64,000 nucleotides of DNA from Mucilaginibacter pedocola (GTDB taxonomy: Bacteria > Bacteroidota > Bacteroidia > Sphingobacteriales > Sphingobacteriaceae), in the NCBI RefSeq assembly GCF_002013915.1, contig NZ_MBTF01000034.1, positions 186,001 through 250,000 on the forward strand, in the 5' to 3' direction. This document shows, in pieces, positions 28,361 through 36,857 of the stretch (within the stretch, counting starts at the first letter, position 1; the number at the start of each line of letters is the position of its first letter). A model generated the notes under the pieces. The model was not told the DNA's origin, ran no database searches, and worked only from the letters and a program-made list of their open reading frames with translations. A program made the position numbers and the translations under genes.

Positions 28361-29513
28361 ATTAGCTATTGTTACCACTCATCCTATACAATATTATGCG
28401 CCAATTTTTCAATTACTGGCGCAAAGGGGCAACATTAGCATTAAAGTATTTTACACCTGGAGCCAGGCTGCCGATGGCCCCAAAAACGACCCCGGTTTTG
28501 GGCGCGATGTAAATTGGGATATACCGCTGCTTAATGGGTATGAATACGAATTTGTAGAAAATATTGCGGCAGAACCCGGCTCGCACCATGCAGCGGGCAT
28601 TGTGAATCCGGGTCTTATTGATGCCATAAGCCAATGGCAACCCAGTGCACTGCTGGTTATTGGCTGGGCTTACCGCAGCCATTTAGCAGTATTGAAGCAT
28701 TTTAACGACAAGATACCGGTGCTCTTCCGTGGCGACTCTACCCTGTTAGACCAAAAACCGGGACTAAAAAGCATGCTGCGCTTGTTGTACCTGCGTTGGG
28801 TGTATAGCCATGTTAATTATGCCCTGTACCCCGGCACCAATACTAAGGCTTACTTTGAAAAATACGGATTAACCGATAAGCAATTGGTATTTGCACCCCA
28901 TGCGGTAGATAACCAACGCTTTGCCGCCTCACGTACTAACGAGGCAATTGCTTTAAGGCAAAGCTTAGGCATTGTTGAAGACGAAATTTTAGTTTTGTTT
29001 GCCGGCAAACTCGAAAGCAAAAAAAGCCCGGATTTGCTACTCGAAGCTTTCATGAAACTAAACAAAGCCGGCGTTCATTTATTGATAGCAGGTAACGGTG
29101 AATTAGAAACCGCACTGAAAGAAAGAGCAAAAGCCCATCCGCGCATCCACTTTATGGGGTTTCAAAACCAATCGGCCATGCCGGTACTTTACCAGGCCTG
29201 CAATTTGTTTTGCCTTCCCTCTGCCGGACCTAACGAAACCTGGGGGCTTGCCATTAACGAGGCCATGGCATGCGGCAAAGCTATACTCGCATCAAACAAA
29301 ACAGGCTGCGCAATTGACCTTGTGAGGCCGGGGCACAACGGCGAAATATTTGAAGCCGGAAACCTGCAAGCGTTATATAACAGTTTAGCGGCGCTCTGCA
29401 CTTCTGCCGAAATACTTTCAACTTTAGGAAAAGCGTCGTTAGGCATCATCGCTAATTATAATTTTTCGGAAATTGCCGAAGCAATAGAGGCAACCGTATG
29501 CGCCGGGCATTAA
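28353..29513 (+). CDS. Glycosyltransferase family 4 protein
   Basis: A 386-residue GT4 enzyme. The ATG at 28353 (MRKLAIVTTHPIQYYAPIFQ) overlaps the preceding stop by 8 bases and fits the family start; an in-frame extension to 28287 would lie inside the previous gene and is rejected. FAGKLESKKSPDLLLEAF near 214-231, GFQNQSAMPVLYQACNLFCLP near 267-287 and NETWGLAINEAMACGKAIL near 292-310 form the donor site. Confidence 0.9.
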   Translation: MRKLAIVTTHPIQYYAPIFQLLAQRGNISIKVFYTWSQAADGPKNDPGFGRDVNWDIPLLNGYEYEFVENIAAEPGSHHAAGIVNPGLIDAISQWQPSALLVIGWAYRSHLAVLKHFNDKIPVLFRGDSTLLDQKPGLKSMLRLLYLRWVYSHVNYALYPGTNTKAYFEKYGLTDKQLVFAPHAVDNQRFAASRTNEAIALRQSLGIVEDEILVLFAGKLESKKSPDLLLEAFMKLNKAGVHLLIAGNGELETALKERAKAHPRIHFMGFQNQSAMPVLYQACNLFCLPSAGPNETWGLAINEAMACGKAILASNKTGCAIDLVRPGHNGEIFEAGNLQALYNSLAALCTSAEILSTLGKASLGIIANYNFSEIAEAIEATVCAGH

Positions 29514-29540
29514 TTTATACCGGCCTTGTGATACAAAAAC

Positions 29541-30935
29541 ATGGGTGATAAAAATTTAGAAAGGTACATAGCACTGTTTATCCCCTGGATATTAGCTTCG
29601 CTTTTTAGCAGCGATGCTTATTTATCGTATTGGATAGCCTGGCTTGGGTCATTCGTTATCTTCTTTTTAACCCTCACCGGTTGGGTAAGGCCCATACCAA
29701 CAGATAGGCCCATTGGCTCGCAACTAATGCGCCCTATGTTTATTATGCACATCATTTTTGCGGGCTATACCTGTTGCACCTCCATATTCTACTTTTTCAG
29801 CGTTTTAGGGTACGACGAGTTCCAGGCGCCGCTTGGCGCATTTACCATCGATAAAGATAAGTTAGAGCTTACCGCCCAGTGCCAGCGGTACTATTGCCTG
29901 GGCCATGCTGCCTTCATAAGCGGGTTGCTTATGTTTATGAAGTATCCTAAAAAGCAAAAATATTACATCGAGAAAACTTCGCTTGCCACGCTGCTGCTGA
30001 AAATTGCACTGATTAGCTTGCCGTTATCTAACATACTTACAAAAATACCAGGGCTGTCGCAGTTCTCCATCCAATTTAGCGCCCTTAGCTTTATTGCCGG
30101 TACGCTTGCGCTCGCCTTTGCTATCCCGCTAAAAAAAACTGTTAATACGGTAATTTGCGGCATTTTATACGTCTTCAACTTTTACATCTCCCTCACTTCA
30201 GGTTTTAAAGAACCTATTATTATCAGCGTGTTGGTATTGGGTATATTTTTATACCCCAATTACAAAAAATTGGTACTGATAACGTTTGTGCCTGCGCTGT
30301 TCCTGTTATTTATAGTGCTACCTGCTTATGTTAATAATTTCCGTGCTACGGCCTGGAGCGGCGATGCATCCGCCGACGATGCGGCTCAGCAATCGCTTGA
30401 TGTAGCGTTGGAGAGTGATAATACTACAACCTGGGCTTTCCTCACCATCAGGCTAAGCGAAATTGATATGTTTACCAACTTTGTAAAAAGCACGCCCGAA
30501 ACGGTAGACTATTACGGCACCAAGCTATTAGAACAATCGGCAATTGCCATTGTGCCCCGTATTTTTTGGCAAGGTAAACCTATTACCGAAGACCTCGTTA
30601 TGGAGCGTGTTTACAATGCAGGTGTAGTAAACAAAAACTCAAAAGTATCGGCAAAACCCGCTTATATAGTAGATGGTTACTTGTCGGCAGGCACCTTTGG
30701 GGTATTTTTGTCGATGTTTTTATATGGCGCAATAGCACAATTAATATCAAACAAAGCCGAAGAGCTTTTTGGAGGCTATATTTTGGGCACGGCGCTTATT
30801 TTTAGCGGGCTGTTCCAAATATTTTGGCGGGGGCTTAGTTTCGAGTTTATCATTAACTCGGTGTTTTGGGATTACATGAGCATGCTTGGCGTTTTCCACG
30901 TTATGATACGCCAAAAAATTTTAAAGAAGGTTTGA
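29541..30935 (+). CDS. Polytopic Wzy-like membrane protein (exosortase-associated type)
   Basis: A 464-residue integral membrane protein with about 10-12 hydrophobic segments and a large loop at about 268-370 that would be periplasmic in a Wzy polymerase. The loop contains NNFRATAW and PRIFWQGKPITEDLV, resembling the PR(xx)W(x)GKP region of O-antigen ligase/polymerase-like proteins of Bacteroidota. An exosortase lies 2.6 kb downstream; Wzy-like proteins are known companions of XrtY-type exosortases. The likely job is polymerisation of repeat units at the periplasmic face. Assignment rests on topology and context. Confidence 0.7.
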   Translation: MGDKNLERYIALFIPWILASLFSSDAYLSYWIAWLGSFVIFFLTLTGWVRPIPTDRPIGSQLMRPMFIMHIIFAGYTCCTSIFYFFSVLGYDEFQAPLGAFTIDKDKLELTAQCQRYYCLGHAAFISGLLMFMKYPKKQKYYIEKTSLATLLLKIALISLPLSNILTKIPGLSQFSIQFSALSFIAGTLALAFAIPLKKTVNTVICGILYVFNFYISLTSGFKEPIIISVLVLGIFLYPNYKKLVLITFVPALFLLFIVLPAYVNNFRATAWSGDASADDAAQQSLDVALESDNTTTWAFLTIRLSEIDMFTNFVKSTPETVDYYGTKLLEQSAIAIVPRIFWQGKPITEDLVMERVYNAGVVNKNSKVSAKPAYIVDGYLSAGTFGVFLSMFLYGAIAQLISNKAEELFGGYILGTALIFSGLFQIFWRGLSFEFIINSVFWDYMSMLGVFHVMIRQKILKKV

Positions 30936-32065
30936 AGATCTTACACATTACCGCTGCTTATAAACCGGCCTTTATTTATGGCGGGCCCACCATGTCGGTA
31001 GCTATGCTGTGCGAAGAACTGGCCGGCGCAGGTATCGAGTCGCGCGTGTTTACCACTACGGCCAACGGCAAAACAGAATTGCCTGTTGCTACCGATACAC
31101 CGGTGAATATTGATGGTGTGCCCGTAAGGTATTTTAAGCGCCTTACTAAAGACCATACGCATTTTTCGCCCGCGCTATTAAACGCTGTTTGGGAGCATGC
31201 CCGCGATTTCGACATTATACACATACACGCCTGGTGGAACCTGGTATCGGTACTGGCCTGCGGCATAGCACTTGGCCGTAAAGTGCCGGTAGTGGTATCT
31301 CCCCGGGGAATGCTAAGTTCGTATACCTTCGGTAGCAGAAATATGGGGGCTAAAAGCATTATCCATAAATTAATGGGTAAACGCTACCTGGACAAAAGCC
31401 ATATACACACCACATCGGCACATGAAAGCCGCGCCGTGGAAAAATTGCTGCAGCCGCTAAGCGTAACCGAACTACCCAATTTTGTAAAGCTCGACGAATT
31501 GCGGCCGGAGTATACACAACCTGCAGAAAGTGTTTTTAAACTTCTCTTCTTCTCACGGATAGAAGAAAAAAAGGGGTTGGATATCCTCATCAATGCCCTT
31601 AAAACTATTGATGTTCCCTACCACCTCACCATAGCGGGCACCGGCGACGATGCCTATATAAATCACCTTAAAACGCTGGCTGCAGATGTAGCGGGCAACA
31701 TTACCTGGGCTGGTTTTTATGGCGACGATAAGTTTGAATTATTGCAACAGCACCACTTGCTGGTATTGCCCTCCCACGACGAAAACTTTGGCAATGTGGT
31801 GGTGGAAAGCCTGAGCGTTGGCACCGCAGTATTAATAAGCGAAAACGTTGGGTTGGCCGGCTATGTTCTGAGCGAAAACCTTGGCTGGGTATGCCAAACA
31901 AATACCGCGTCGGTAAGCGATGCTATAAATAATATAGCCCAAAACCAACATCAACAGCTGGCACAAATAAGGCAAACTGCACCGGGCAGGGTAAGAGAGC
32001 ACTTTACCGGCACTGCGCTGGCAATAAGATACATTGAGTTTTACCGTACCATTTTACAAAAATGA
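30932..32065 (+). CDS. Glycosyltransferase family 4 protein (XYAG1-like)
   Basis: A 377-residue GT4 enzyme. The start is TTG at 30932, overlapping the previous TGA (TTGA); it gives MKILHITAAYKPAFIYGGPT, the textbook GT4 opening, whereas the in-frame ATG at 30866 would add 22 residues read inside the upstream gene. Other motifs: VVVSPRGMLSSYTFG near 120, FFSRIEEKKGLDILINAL near 205, and SHDENFGNVVVESLSVGTAV near 281-300. It resembles the glycosyltransferase that accompanies XrtY-type exosortases, which fits the exosortase at 33529. Confidence 0.88.
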   Translation: MKILHITAAYKPAFIYGGPTMSVAMLCEELAGAGIESRVFTTTANGKTELPVATDTPVNIDGVPVRYFKRLTKDHTHFSPALLNAVWEHARDFDIIHIHAWWNLVSVLACGIALGRKVPVVVSPRGMLSSYTFGSRNMGAKSIIHKLMGKRYLDKSHIHTTSAHESRAVEKLLQPLSVTELPNFVKLDELRPEYTQPAESVFKLLFFSRIEEKKGLDILINALKTIDVPYHLTIAGTGDDAYINHLKTLAADVAGNITWAGFYGDDKFELLQQHHLLVLPSHDENFGNVVVESLSVGTAVLISENVGLAGYVLSENLGWVCQTNTASVSDAINNIAQNQHQQLAQIRQTAPGRVREHFTGTALAIRYIEFYRTILQK

Positions 32066-32682
32066 GCGAATACAAAGAATACCATTTCAACAGCGGCAAC
32101 ATCACCCACAATTTTAAGTACATGCTGCAACCGCTGCTTAAGATGCTTAATAAAACTAAAAACCAAAGCATATTGGATTTGGGTTGTGGTAATGGTTACC
32201 TGGTAAACTATTTGCTGCACTTAGGCTACAATGCCTACGGTACCGATGCCTCTGAACAGGGCATTGCTATTGCTAAGCAAACATCGCCGGGACGCTTTTT
32301 TGTACAGGATTTGAGCACTGATAGTTTGCCTGCGGAGTTGCAGGCCATGAAATTTGATACCGTAATATCTACCGAAGTTATTGAACACCTTTACGACCCG
32401 GAGAGCTTTATCGACTTTTGCAAACAGGCCCTCACTCCCGGCGGCGAGATCATTATCTCCACACCATACCACGGCTATTTAAAAAACCTGGTGCTTAGCC
32501 TTACCAACAAATGGGATAAGCACCTTAACCCGGTATGGCTGGGTGGGCATATTAAAATGTGGTCGGCAAGTACTTTGGGGGGCTTACTTACCGACAAGGG
32601 CTTTACCGTAACACAGTTTGAAGGCTGCGGGCGTATGCCTTACCTTTGGAAATCAATGATCATTAAAGCAAAGCTTAATTGA
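32062..32682 (+). CDS. Class I SAM-dependent methyltransferase
   Basis: A 206-residue methyltransferase (Methyltransf_11/UbiG-like). Motif I ILDLGCGNGYLV is at about 37-48, the acidic YGTDASEQGIAIAK near 60, and VISTEVIEHLYDPESFI near 100-116. GGEIIISTPYHGY follows. It probably methylates a sugar or a lipid-linked intermediate. ATG overlaps the previous stop by 4 bases; stop overlaps the next TTG start. Confidence 0.86.
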   Translation: MSEYKEYHFNSGNITHNFKYMLQPLLKMLNKTKNQSILDLGCGNGYLVNYLLHLGYNAYGTDASEQGIAIAKQTSPGRFFVQDLSTDSLPAELQAMKFDTVISTEVIEHLYDPESFIDFCKQALTPGGEIIISTPYHGYLKNLVLSLTNKWDKHLNPVWLGGHIKMWSASTLGGLLTDKGFTVTQFEGCGRMPYLWKSMIIKAKLN

Positions 32683-33551
32683 ACACCGAATTTTCCTTCA
32701 TCATCCTAACTTATAATGAAGAAATTCATTTACCCCGCCTGCTGGAATCTATCAGTGGGTTTGATGCAGAGTTGTTTGTACTGGATTCGTTTAGTACTGA
32801 TACAACCACTGCTATAGCGCAAGCTGCGGGGGCAAAAGTTTTGGTGCATAAATTTGAGAACCATCCCAAACAATGGGATTTCGCCCTAAAAAGCTTCCCC
32901 ATAAAAACGCCCTGGGTAATATGCCTTGATGCCGACCAAATAGTAACGCCCGAATTACAGCAGCAGCTACTAAATTTCAGAGATACAGATTACCAGAACA
33001 TAAGCGGCATCTACTTTAACCGAAAGAATTTTTTCAAGGGTAAATGGCTGCGCTTTGGTGGCTACTACCCTTTTTATCTGCTTAAAATGTTCCGCTACCG
33101 CGTGGGTTACTCGGATCTGAACGAAAATATGGACCACCGGTTTATTGTACCCGGTAACATCATCATCTGGAAAAAAGGGCACCTGCTGGAAGAAAACCTG
33201 AAAGAAAATAATATCCGCTTTTGGATAGATAAACATAACCGCTACAGTGACCTGCTGGCGCAGGAAGAAACCGAACGCATATTGGGTTTACGTAACCAAA
33301 CCATCAAGCCAAAATTTTGGGGCTCGCCGGATGAGCGCACGGCCTGGCTAAAACAATTGTGGTGGCGCCTGCCTCGCTATGTAAGGCCAACAGTATACTT
33401 CATATACCGCATGGTTTTTAAATTGGGTATATTTGACGGGCGCACCGGCATTATATTCCACTTTTTACAAGGTTTTTGGTTTAGGCTGGTGGTTGATATT
33501 AAAATAGACGAACTGATAAAGCAACGGGATGCAGATAGGGATAAAAAATAA
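32679..33551 (+). CDS. Glycosyltransferase family 2 protein (WaaE/KdtX-like)
   Basis: A 290-residue GT2 enzyme similar to the LPS core beta-glucosyltransferase group: FSFIILTYNEEIHLPRLLESI at the start, VLDSFSTDTT near 32, and the metal-binding VICLDADQIVTPEL near 80. An RKNFFKGKWLRFGGYYP segment near 110-126 and an amphipathic C terminus are typical of this group. TTG start inside TTGA; overlaps the exosortase gene by 23 bases. Confidence 0.86.
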   Translation: MNTEFSFIILTYNEEIHLPRLLESISGFDAELFVLDSFSTDTTTAIAQAAGAKVLVHKFENHPKQWDFALKSFPIKTPWVICLDADQIVTPELQQQLLNFRDTDYQNISGIYFNRKNFFKGKWLRFGGYYPFYLLKMFRYRVGYSDLNENMDHRFIVPGNIIIWKKGHLLEENLKENNIRFWIDKHNRYSDLLAQEETERILGLRNQTIKPKFWGSPDERTAWLKQLWWRLPRYVRPTVYFIYRMVFKLGIFDGRTGIIFHFLQGFWFRLVVDIKIDELIKQRDADRDKK

Positions 33552-34086
33552 TATTGCTTTAAAATTCGCCTTGCGTTTTGGCCTGCTGTTTTTAGTATTT
33601 TACTATTTCAATATATTCTATTTTGGGCTTACCTCCCCGGGAGGGAACTACAGCGAATTTTTAGACCAGCATTTCAATTACATCACCTGGTTGCGTACCG
33701 GGTTGCTACACACCTCGGCCTTTTTGCTAAACTTAATTGGCTTTACCGCAAAGGCCGGCGCCATACAGCTAATGGTGGTTAACCATGGCATTATCGAGCT
33801 TATTTACACTTGCCTGGGTTTGGGGGTAATGAGTTTTTTTGCGGCTTTTGTAATTACCTATCCCAAAAAAACAAAGCATAAGCTGCTGTTTTTATTTAGC
33901 GGGCTGCTATGCATACAAGCGCTTAACATAGTGCGGTTTATGCTGTTAGCCCTCTATTGGAACCGTAGCCTTAACCGCATAATTGACCATCATACCATTT
34001 TTAATGTTATCATTTACATTATTATCATGATTGCTTTGTATAAATGGATAAATCACAAAGCTTCCAATCCCGATGCAGCAAACTAA
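33529..34086 (+). CDS. Exosortase-family transpeptidase (XrtY-like)
   Basis: An inner-membrane cysteine protease/transpeptidase family member of 185 residues with about five hydrophobic segments. The family's catalytic triad is visible: Cys95 in IYTCLGLGVMSFF, Arg136 in LNIVRFMLLALY and His154 (or His155) in IDHHTIFN, each at the start of a membrane helix as expected. Exosortases cut PEP-CTERM-like C-terminal sorting tags and are usually linked to exopolysaccharide loci. No protein with such a tag is encoded in this window. The subfamily name XrtY is inferred from the neighbouring Wzy-like protein and GT4. Confidence 0.85.
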   Translation: MQIGIKNNIALKFALRFGLLFLVFYYFNIFYFGLTSPGGNYSEFLDQHFNYITWLRTGLLHTSAFLLNLIGFTAKAGAIQLMVVNHGIIELIYTCLGLGVMSFFAAFVITYPKKTKHKLLFLFSGLLCIQALNIVRFMLLALYWNRSLNRIIDHHTIFNVIIYIIIMIALYKWINHKASNPDAAN

Positions 34087-34624
34087 CCTGGCCATATACA
34101 ACAACCACCCTTACCATCCGGGCGGCACGGCTATTAAGCGGTTACTTTGGTACTATGTAAATGCTATTTTTTTTAAAACTGCGCTTTTCCCAATTAACGG
34201 GCTTAAAACTGCTTTATTAAAAGTTTTTGGTGCAGGTATTGGCAAAGGGGTGGTAATAAAGCCTTCGGTTAATATAAAATACCCCTGGCTACTGCGCATA
34301 GGTAACCATAGCTGGGTAGGCGAAGGTGTTTGGATTGATAATTTGGTGATGGTAAACATTGGCAACCATGTATGCCTTTCGCAAGGGGCTATTTTACAAA
34401 CGGGCAGCCATAACTACAAAAAACACACCTTCGATTTAATTACCGGCAGCATTGTGTTGGAAGATGGTGCCTGGATAGGCTGCGGTGCTATAGTTAACCA
34501 GGGAATTACCATTGGCAGCCATGCAGTACTTACCAGCGGCTCGGTAGCTACTAAAAACTTAGAGCCTTATACTATTTACCAGGGCAACCCGGCGGTAAAA
34601 GTGCGCGGCCGCGAGGTAAGTTAA
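34073..34624 (+). CDS. WcaF-like hexapeptide acetyltransferase
   Basis: A left-handed beta-helix acyltransferase of 183 residues of the WcaF type, expected to O-acetylate a sugar from acetyl-CoA. A short N-terminal part (YYVNAIFFKTALFPING) precedes hexapeptide coils from about 65 (IKPSVNIKYPWLLRIGN, SWVGEGVWIDNL). The catalytic-type His is in QTGSHNYKK near 119, and the protein closes with YQGNPAVKVRGREVS. ATG overlaps the exosortase stop by 14 bases. Confidence 0.88.
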   Translation: MQQTNLAIYNNHPYHPGGTAIKRLLWYYVNAIFFKTALFPINGLKTALLKVFGAGIGKGVVIKPSVNIKYPWLLRIGNHSWVGEGVWIDNLVMVNIGNHVCLSQGAILQTGSHNYKKHTFDLITGSIVLEDGAWIGCGAIVNQGITIGSHAVLTSGSVATKNLEPYTIYQGNPAVKVRGREVS

Positions 34625-34633
34625 TATACACTC

Positions 34634-35068
34634 ATGAAAAAGATCTTATTTTTGATTTGTGCTGTTGTGGTGGCTACCATCATCAATACCGGATGCCAAA
34701 GCAAAACCGATGGTAAAGCAGACCCGCGGGAAGCCAACCGCGTTATCGATAGCCCCTCTGTTGCTTATCTGCAAAAACTGGACAAAGAGAATAAGGATGC
34801 TGTCTTTGTAACCACTAAAGACTTTCCGGAATTAAAAGGTTTAAACAACAAAGTGATCAGCATAAAACCCCTCAACCAGGATCTGAGTATTAATTACGAT
34901 GAGTACCTCCATAAAGATTATATGGGGCCTATATACATACTGCTGCCCAGCTACTATATTGGCATAAGGGCGTCGGTTATTCTTAAATGCTTCCCGGCCT
35001 ACAAGGGCTTTGCGCTAAAAGAACTTAGCGATAACTACGCCCTTTATTATACCGACCAAAAACGGTAA
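34634..35068 (+). CDS. Small lipoprotein, function unknown
   Basis: A 144-residue protein with a type II signal peptide: MKK, a hydrophobic run and the lipobox INTGC with Cys21 as the lipidated residue. The mature part is about 123 residues without a family I recognise. It is the last gene of the exopolysaccharide cluster and lies 2 genes after the exosortase, where other lineages carry the periplasmic EpsI partner; an analogous role is speculation. The C terminus has no membrane anchor, so it is not an exosortase substrate. Its stop codon directly abuts the obgE stop codon on the other strand. Confidence 0.75.
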   Translation: MKKILFLICAVVVATIINTGCQSKTDGKADPREANRVIDSPSVAYLQKLDKENKDAVFVTTKDFPELKGLNNKVISIKPLNQDLSINYDEYLHKDYMGPIYILLPSYYIGIRASVILKCFPAYKGFALKELSDNYALYYTDQKR

Positions 35069-36067
35069 TTACCTGTTAATTTCCTTCCAGAGCAGGTCTT
35101 TCAACTCGGTAATATTCTTCTGCGCTACCGATGATATGAAAACGTAAGGGATACCTTCGGGTACTTCCTTCTCCATCTCAGCCTGCAGCTCTTCATCCAG
35201 CATATCGCTTTTAGTAATGGCCAGCACACGTGGCTTGTGCATTAACTCGTCATTATACTGGTGCAGTTCGTTCAAAAGTATCTCGTATTCTTCCTTAATC
35301 GTACGTGCAGTATCGGCAGGTACCATAAACAGCAGTACCGAGTTGCGCTCGATGTGGCGCAGGAAACGAATACCCAAACCTTTACCCTGCGAGGCACCTT
35401 CGATGATGCCCGGTATATCGGCCATCACAAATGATTTACCGCCACGGTAGCTTACTATACCTAAGTTTGGTACCAGCGTAGTAAAGGCATAATCGGCAAT
35501 CTCGGGTTTAGCGGCCGACACTACTGATAGCAATGTTGATTTCCCCGCATTTGGGAAGCCTACTAAACCAACATCTGCCAGTATTTTTAGTTCGAGGATA
35601 TTCCAGTCTTCGCGGCCATCTTCGCCGGGTTGGGCAAAGCGCGGGGTTTGGCGGGTTGATGTTTTAAAGTGCCAGTTACCCAAGCCGCCACGGCCGCCGG
35701 GGGTAAGTATTTTAGTTTCGCCATCGTGGCTTATCTCAAAAAGCACCTCGCCGGTTTCGGCATCCTTGGCTATGGTGCCCAGGGGTACTTCCAATATTTC
35801 ATCCCGCCCGGTTTTGCCCGATCGTTGCGAACTGCCGCCCGCATCACCATCACCGGCTATTACGTGTTTACGGAATTTAAGGTGAAGCAGGGTCCAAAGC
35901 TGAGCGTTGCCTTTTATAATAACATGCCCGCCGCGGCCGCCGTCGCCACCATCGGGGCCACCCATCGAGGTTAAAACATCGCGGTGCAAATGCGCAGAGC
36001 CCGCACCACCATGCCCCGAGCGGCAGCATATTTTTACATAATCAACAAAATTTGAACCCTGCGACAT
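35069..36067 (-). CDS. obgE: GTPase Obg (ObgE/CgtA)
   Basis: Ribosome-associated GTPase involved in 50S assembly and stress response. The glycine-rich OBG domain fills about 1-160 (NFVDYVKICCRSGHGGAG, GGPDGGDGGRGGHV, PGEDGRE). The G domain follows: GFPNAGKST near 168 (P-loop), the DIPGIIEGAS switch II near 215 and TKSD near 285. The protein is 332 residues and lacks the variable C-terminal OCT domain, common in this phylum. Downstream of adk with a 111-base spacer holding a long hairpin. Confidence 0.97.
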   Translation of the reverse strand: MSQGSNFVDYVKICCRSGHGGAGSAHLHRDVLTSMGGPDGGDGGRGGHVIIKGNAQLWTLLHLKFRKHVIAGDGDAGGSSQRSGKTGRDEILEVPLGTIAKDAETGEVLFEISHDGETKILTPGGRGGLGNWHFKTSTRQTPRFAQPGEDGREDWNILELKILADVGLVGFPNAGKSTLLSVVSAAKPEIADYAFTTLVPNLGIVSYRGGKSFVMADIPGIIEGASQGKGLGIRFLRHIERNSVLLFMVPADTARTIKEEYEILLNELHQYNDELMHKPRVLAITKSDMLDEELQAEMEKEVPEGIPYVFISSVAQKNITELKDLLWKEINR

Positions 36068-36095
36068 AACATTTTATTTAAGACGGAAAGCCTGA

Positions 36096-36156
36096 AAGTC
36101 AGTAAAGTCCGAAAGATAGGAAATATATGCTTCCTTCTTTCGGACTTTACCGACTT
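36096..36156. repeat. Long near-perfect hairpin between adk and obgE, heptad-like words
   Basis: Positions 36096-36116 pair with 36136-36156 with a single mismatch in 21 bases, and AGGAA (36118-36122) pairs with TTCCT (36131-36135), giving about 26 bp of stem around an 8-base loop. The right flank continues as seven-base words (CTTTACC, GACTTCC, GACCTAC, GGACTAC). It would be transcribed within the adk-obgE spacer. There is no T tract after it on the minus strand that would make a standard terminator. Confidence 0.8.
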
Positions 36157-36178
36157 CCGACCTACGGACTACTTCCTT

Positions 36179-36751
36179 TTAGTAAGTATCAATAACAGTA
36201 ACGATAGCGCTGAATATCTCTTCTACCGAACCTATACCGTTTATACTTGTGTATTTATTTTGGCTTTGATAAAAACCTGCAACGGGTGCAGTTTTATCAT
36301 TGTATTCTTTTATTCTTTTGCGGATAACTTCGGGGTTGGCATCATCTGCCCTGCCCGAGCTTTTACCACGAAGCAATAAGCGGCTTTCCAGTTCCTCATC
36401 GGTTACCTGCAAAGCTATCATGCCCGATATAGCAGACTCTTTAGAAGATAATAAATTATCTAAAGCCTCAGCCTGAGCTACCGTACGCGGGAAGCCGTCG
36501 AAAATAAAGCCTTTGGCTTCTTTGTTGGCATCCAGCTTATTACTGATCATCCCTATCACCACTGCATCCGGCACTAACTGCCCGTCATCCATCAGTTTTT
36601 TAGCTTCAAGGCCAAGTTCGGTACCTTGAGCAATTTCACCTCGTAACAGATCACCTGTCGAAAGATGTATTAACCCGAATTTCTCGATAAGTTTTTGTGA
36701 TTGGGTACCCTTCCCTGCTCCGGGGGGGCCAAACAGTACTAAGTTAAGCAT
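36179..36751 (-). CDS. adk: Adenylate kinase
   Basis: Interconverts ATP + AMP and 2 ADP. The 190-residue protein has the P-loop GPPGAGKGTQSQ at about 8-19, the AMP-binding HLSTGDLLRGEI near 28, GFIFDGFPRTVAQAEAL near 79-95 and a short LID region (RLLLRGKSSGRADDANPEV) without the zinc cysteines, i.e. the short-type enzyme. Transcribed toward obgE; the tRNA-Arg gene lies just upstream on the same strand. Confidence 0.97.
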   Translation of the reverse strand: MLNLVLFGPPGAGKGTQSQKLIEKFGLIHLSTGDLLRGEIAQGTELGLEAKKLMDDGQLVPDAVVIGMISNKLDANKEAKGFIFDGFPRTVAQAEALDNLLSSKESAISGMIALQVTDEELESRLLLRGKSSGRADDANPEVIRKRIKEYNDKTAPVAGFYQSQNKYTSINGIGSVEEIFSAIVTVIDTY

Positions 36752-36773
36752 CCCTTATGTTTAAAAATTAAAA

Positions 36774-36810
36774 AAGCCTATGAACACTATACTCAAAGGC
36801 TTAATTTTTT
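36774..36810 (-). terminator. Possible terminator between tRNA-Arg and adk
   Basis: AAGCCT (36774-36779) pairs with AGGCTT (36797-36802) around a 17-base loop. On the minus strand the stem is followed by a T-rich stretch (toward 36760), and on the plus strand by AATTTTTT. The stem is only 6 bp, so this is tentative. Confidence 0.4.
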
Positions 36811-36857
36811 GGGCACCTGGCGGATGTCGCAGCTCCGGGACAAGTGGTTGATATATG

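Noticed and set aside
29541..30935. Polytopic protein considered as a Wzx flippase
   Set aside because: A large hydrophilic loop at about residues 268-370 and the PRIFWQGKP stretch fit a polymerase or ligase-like protein better than a flippase, which has 12-14 evenly spaced helices.
34634..35068. Terminal lipoprotein considered as the exosortase substrate
   Set aside because: It has an N-terminal lipobox but no C-terminal motif, membrane helix or basic tail.
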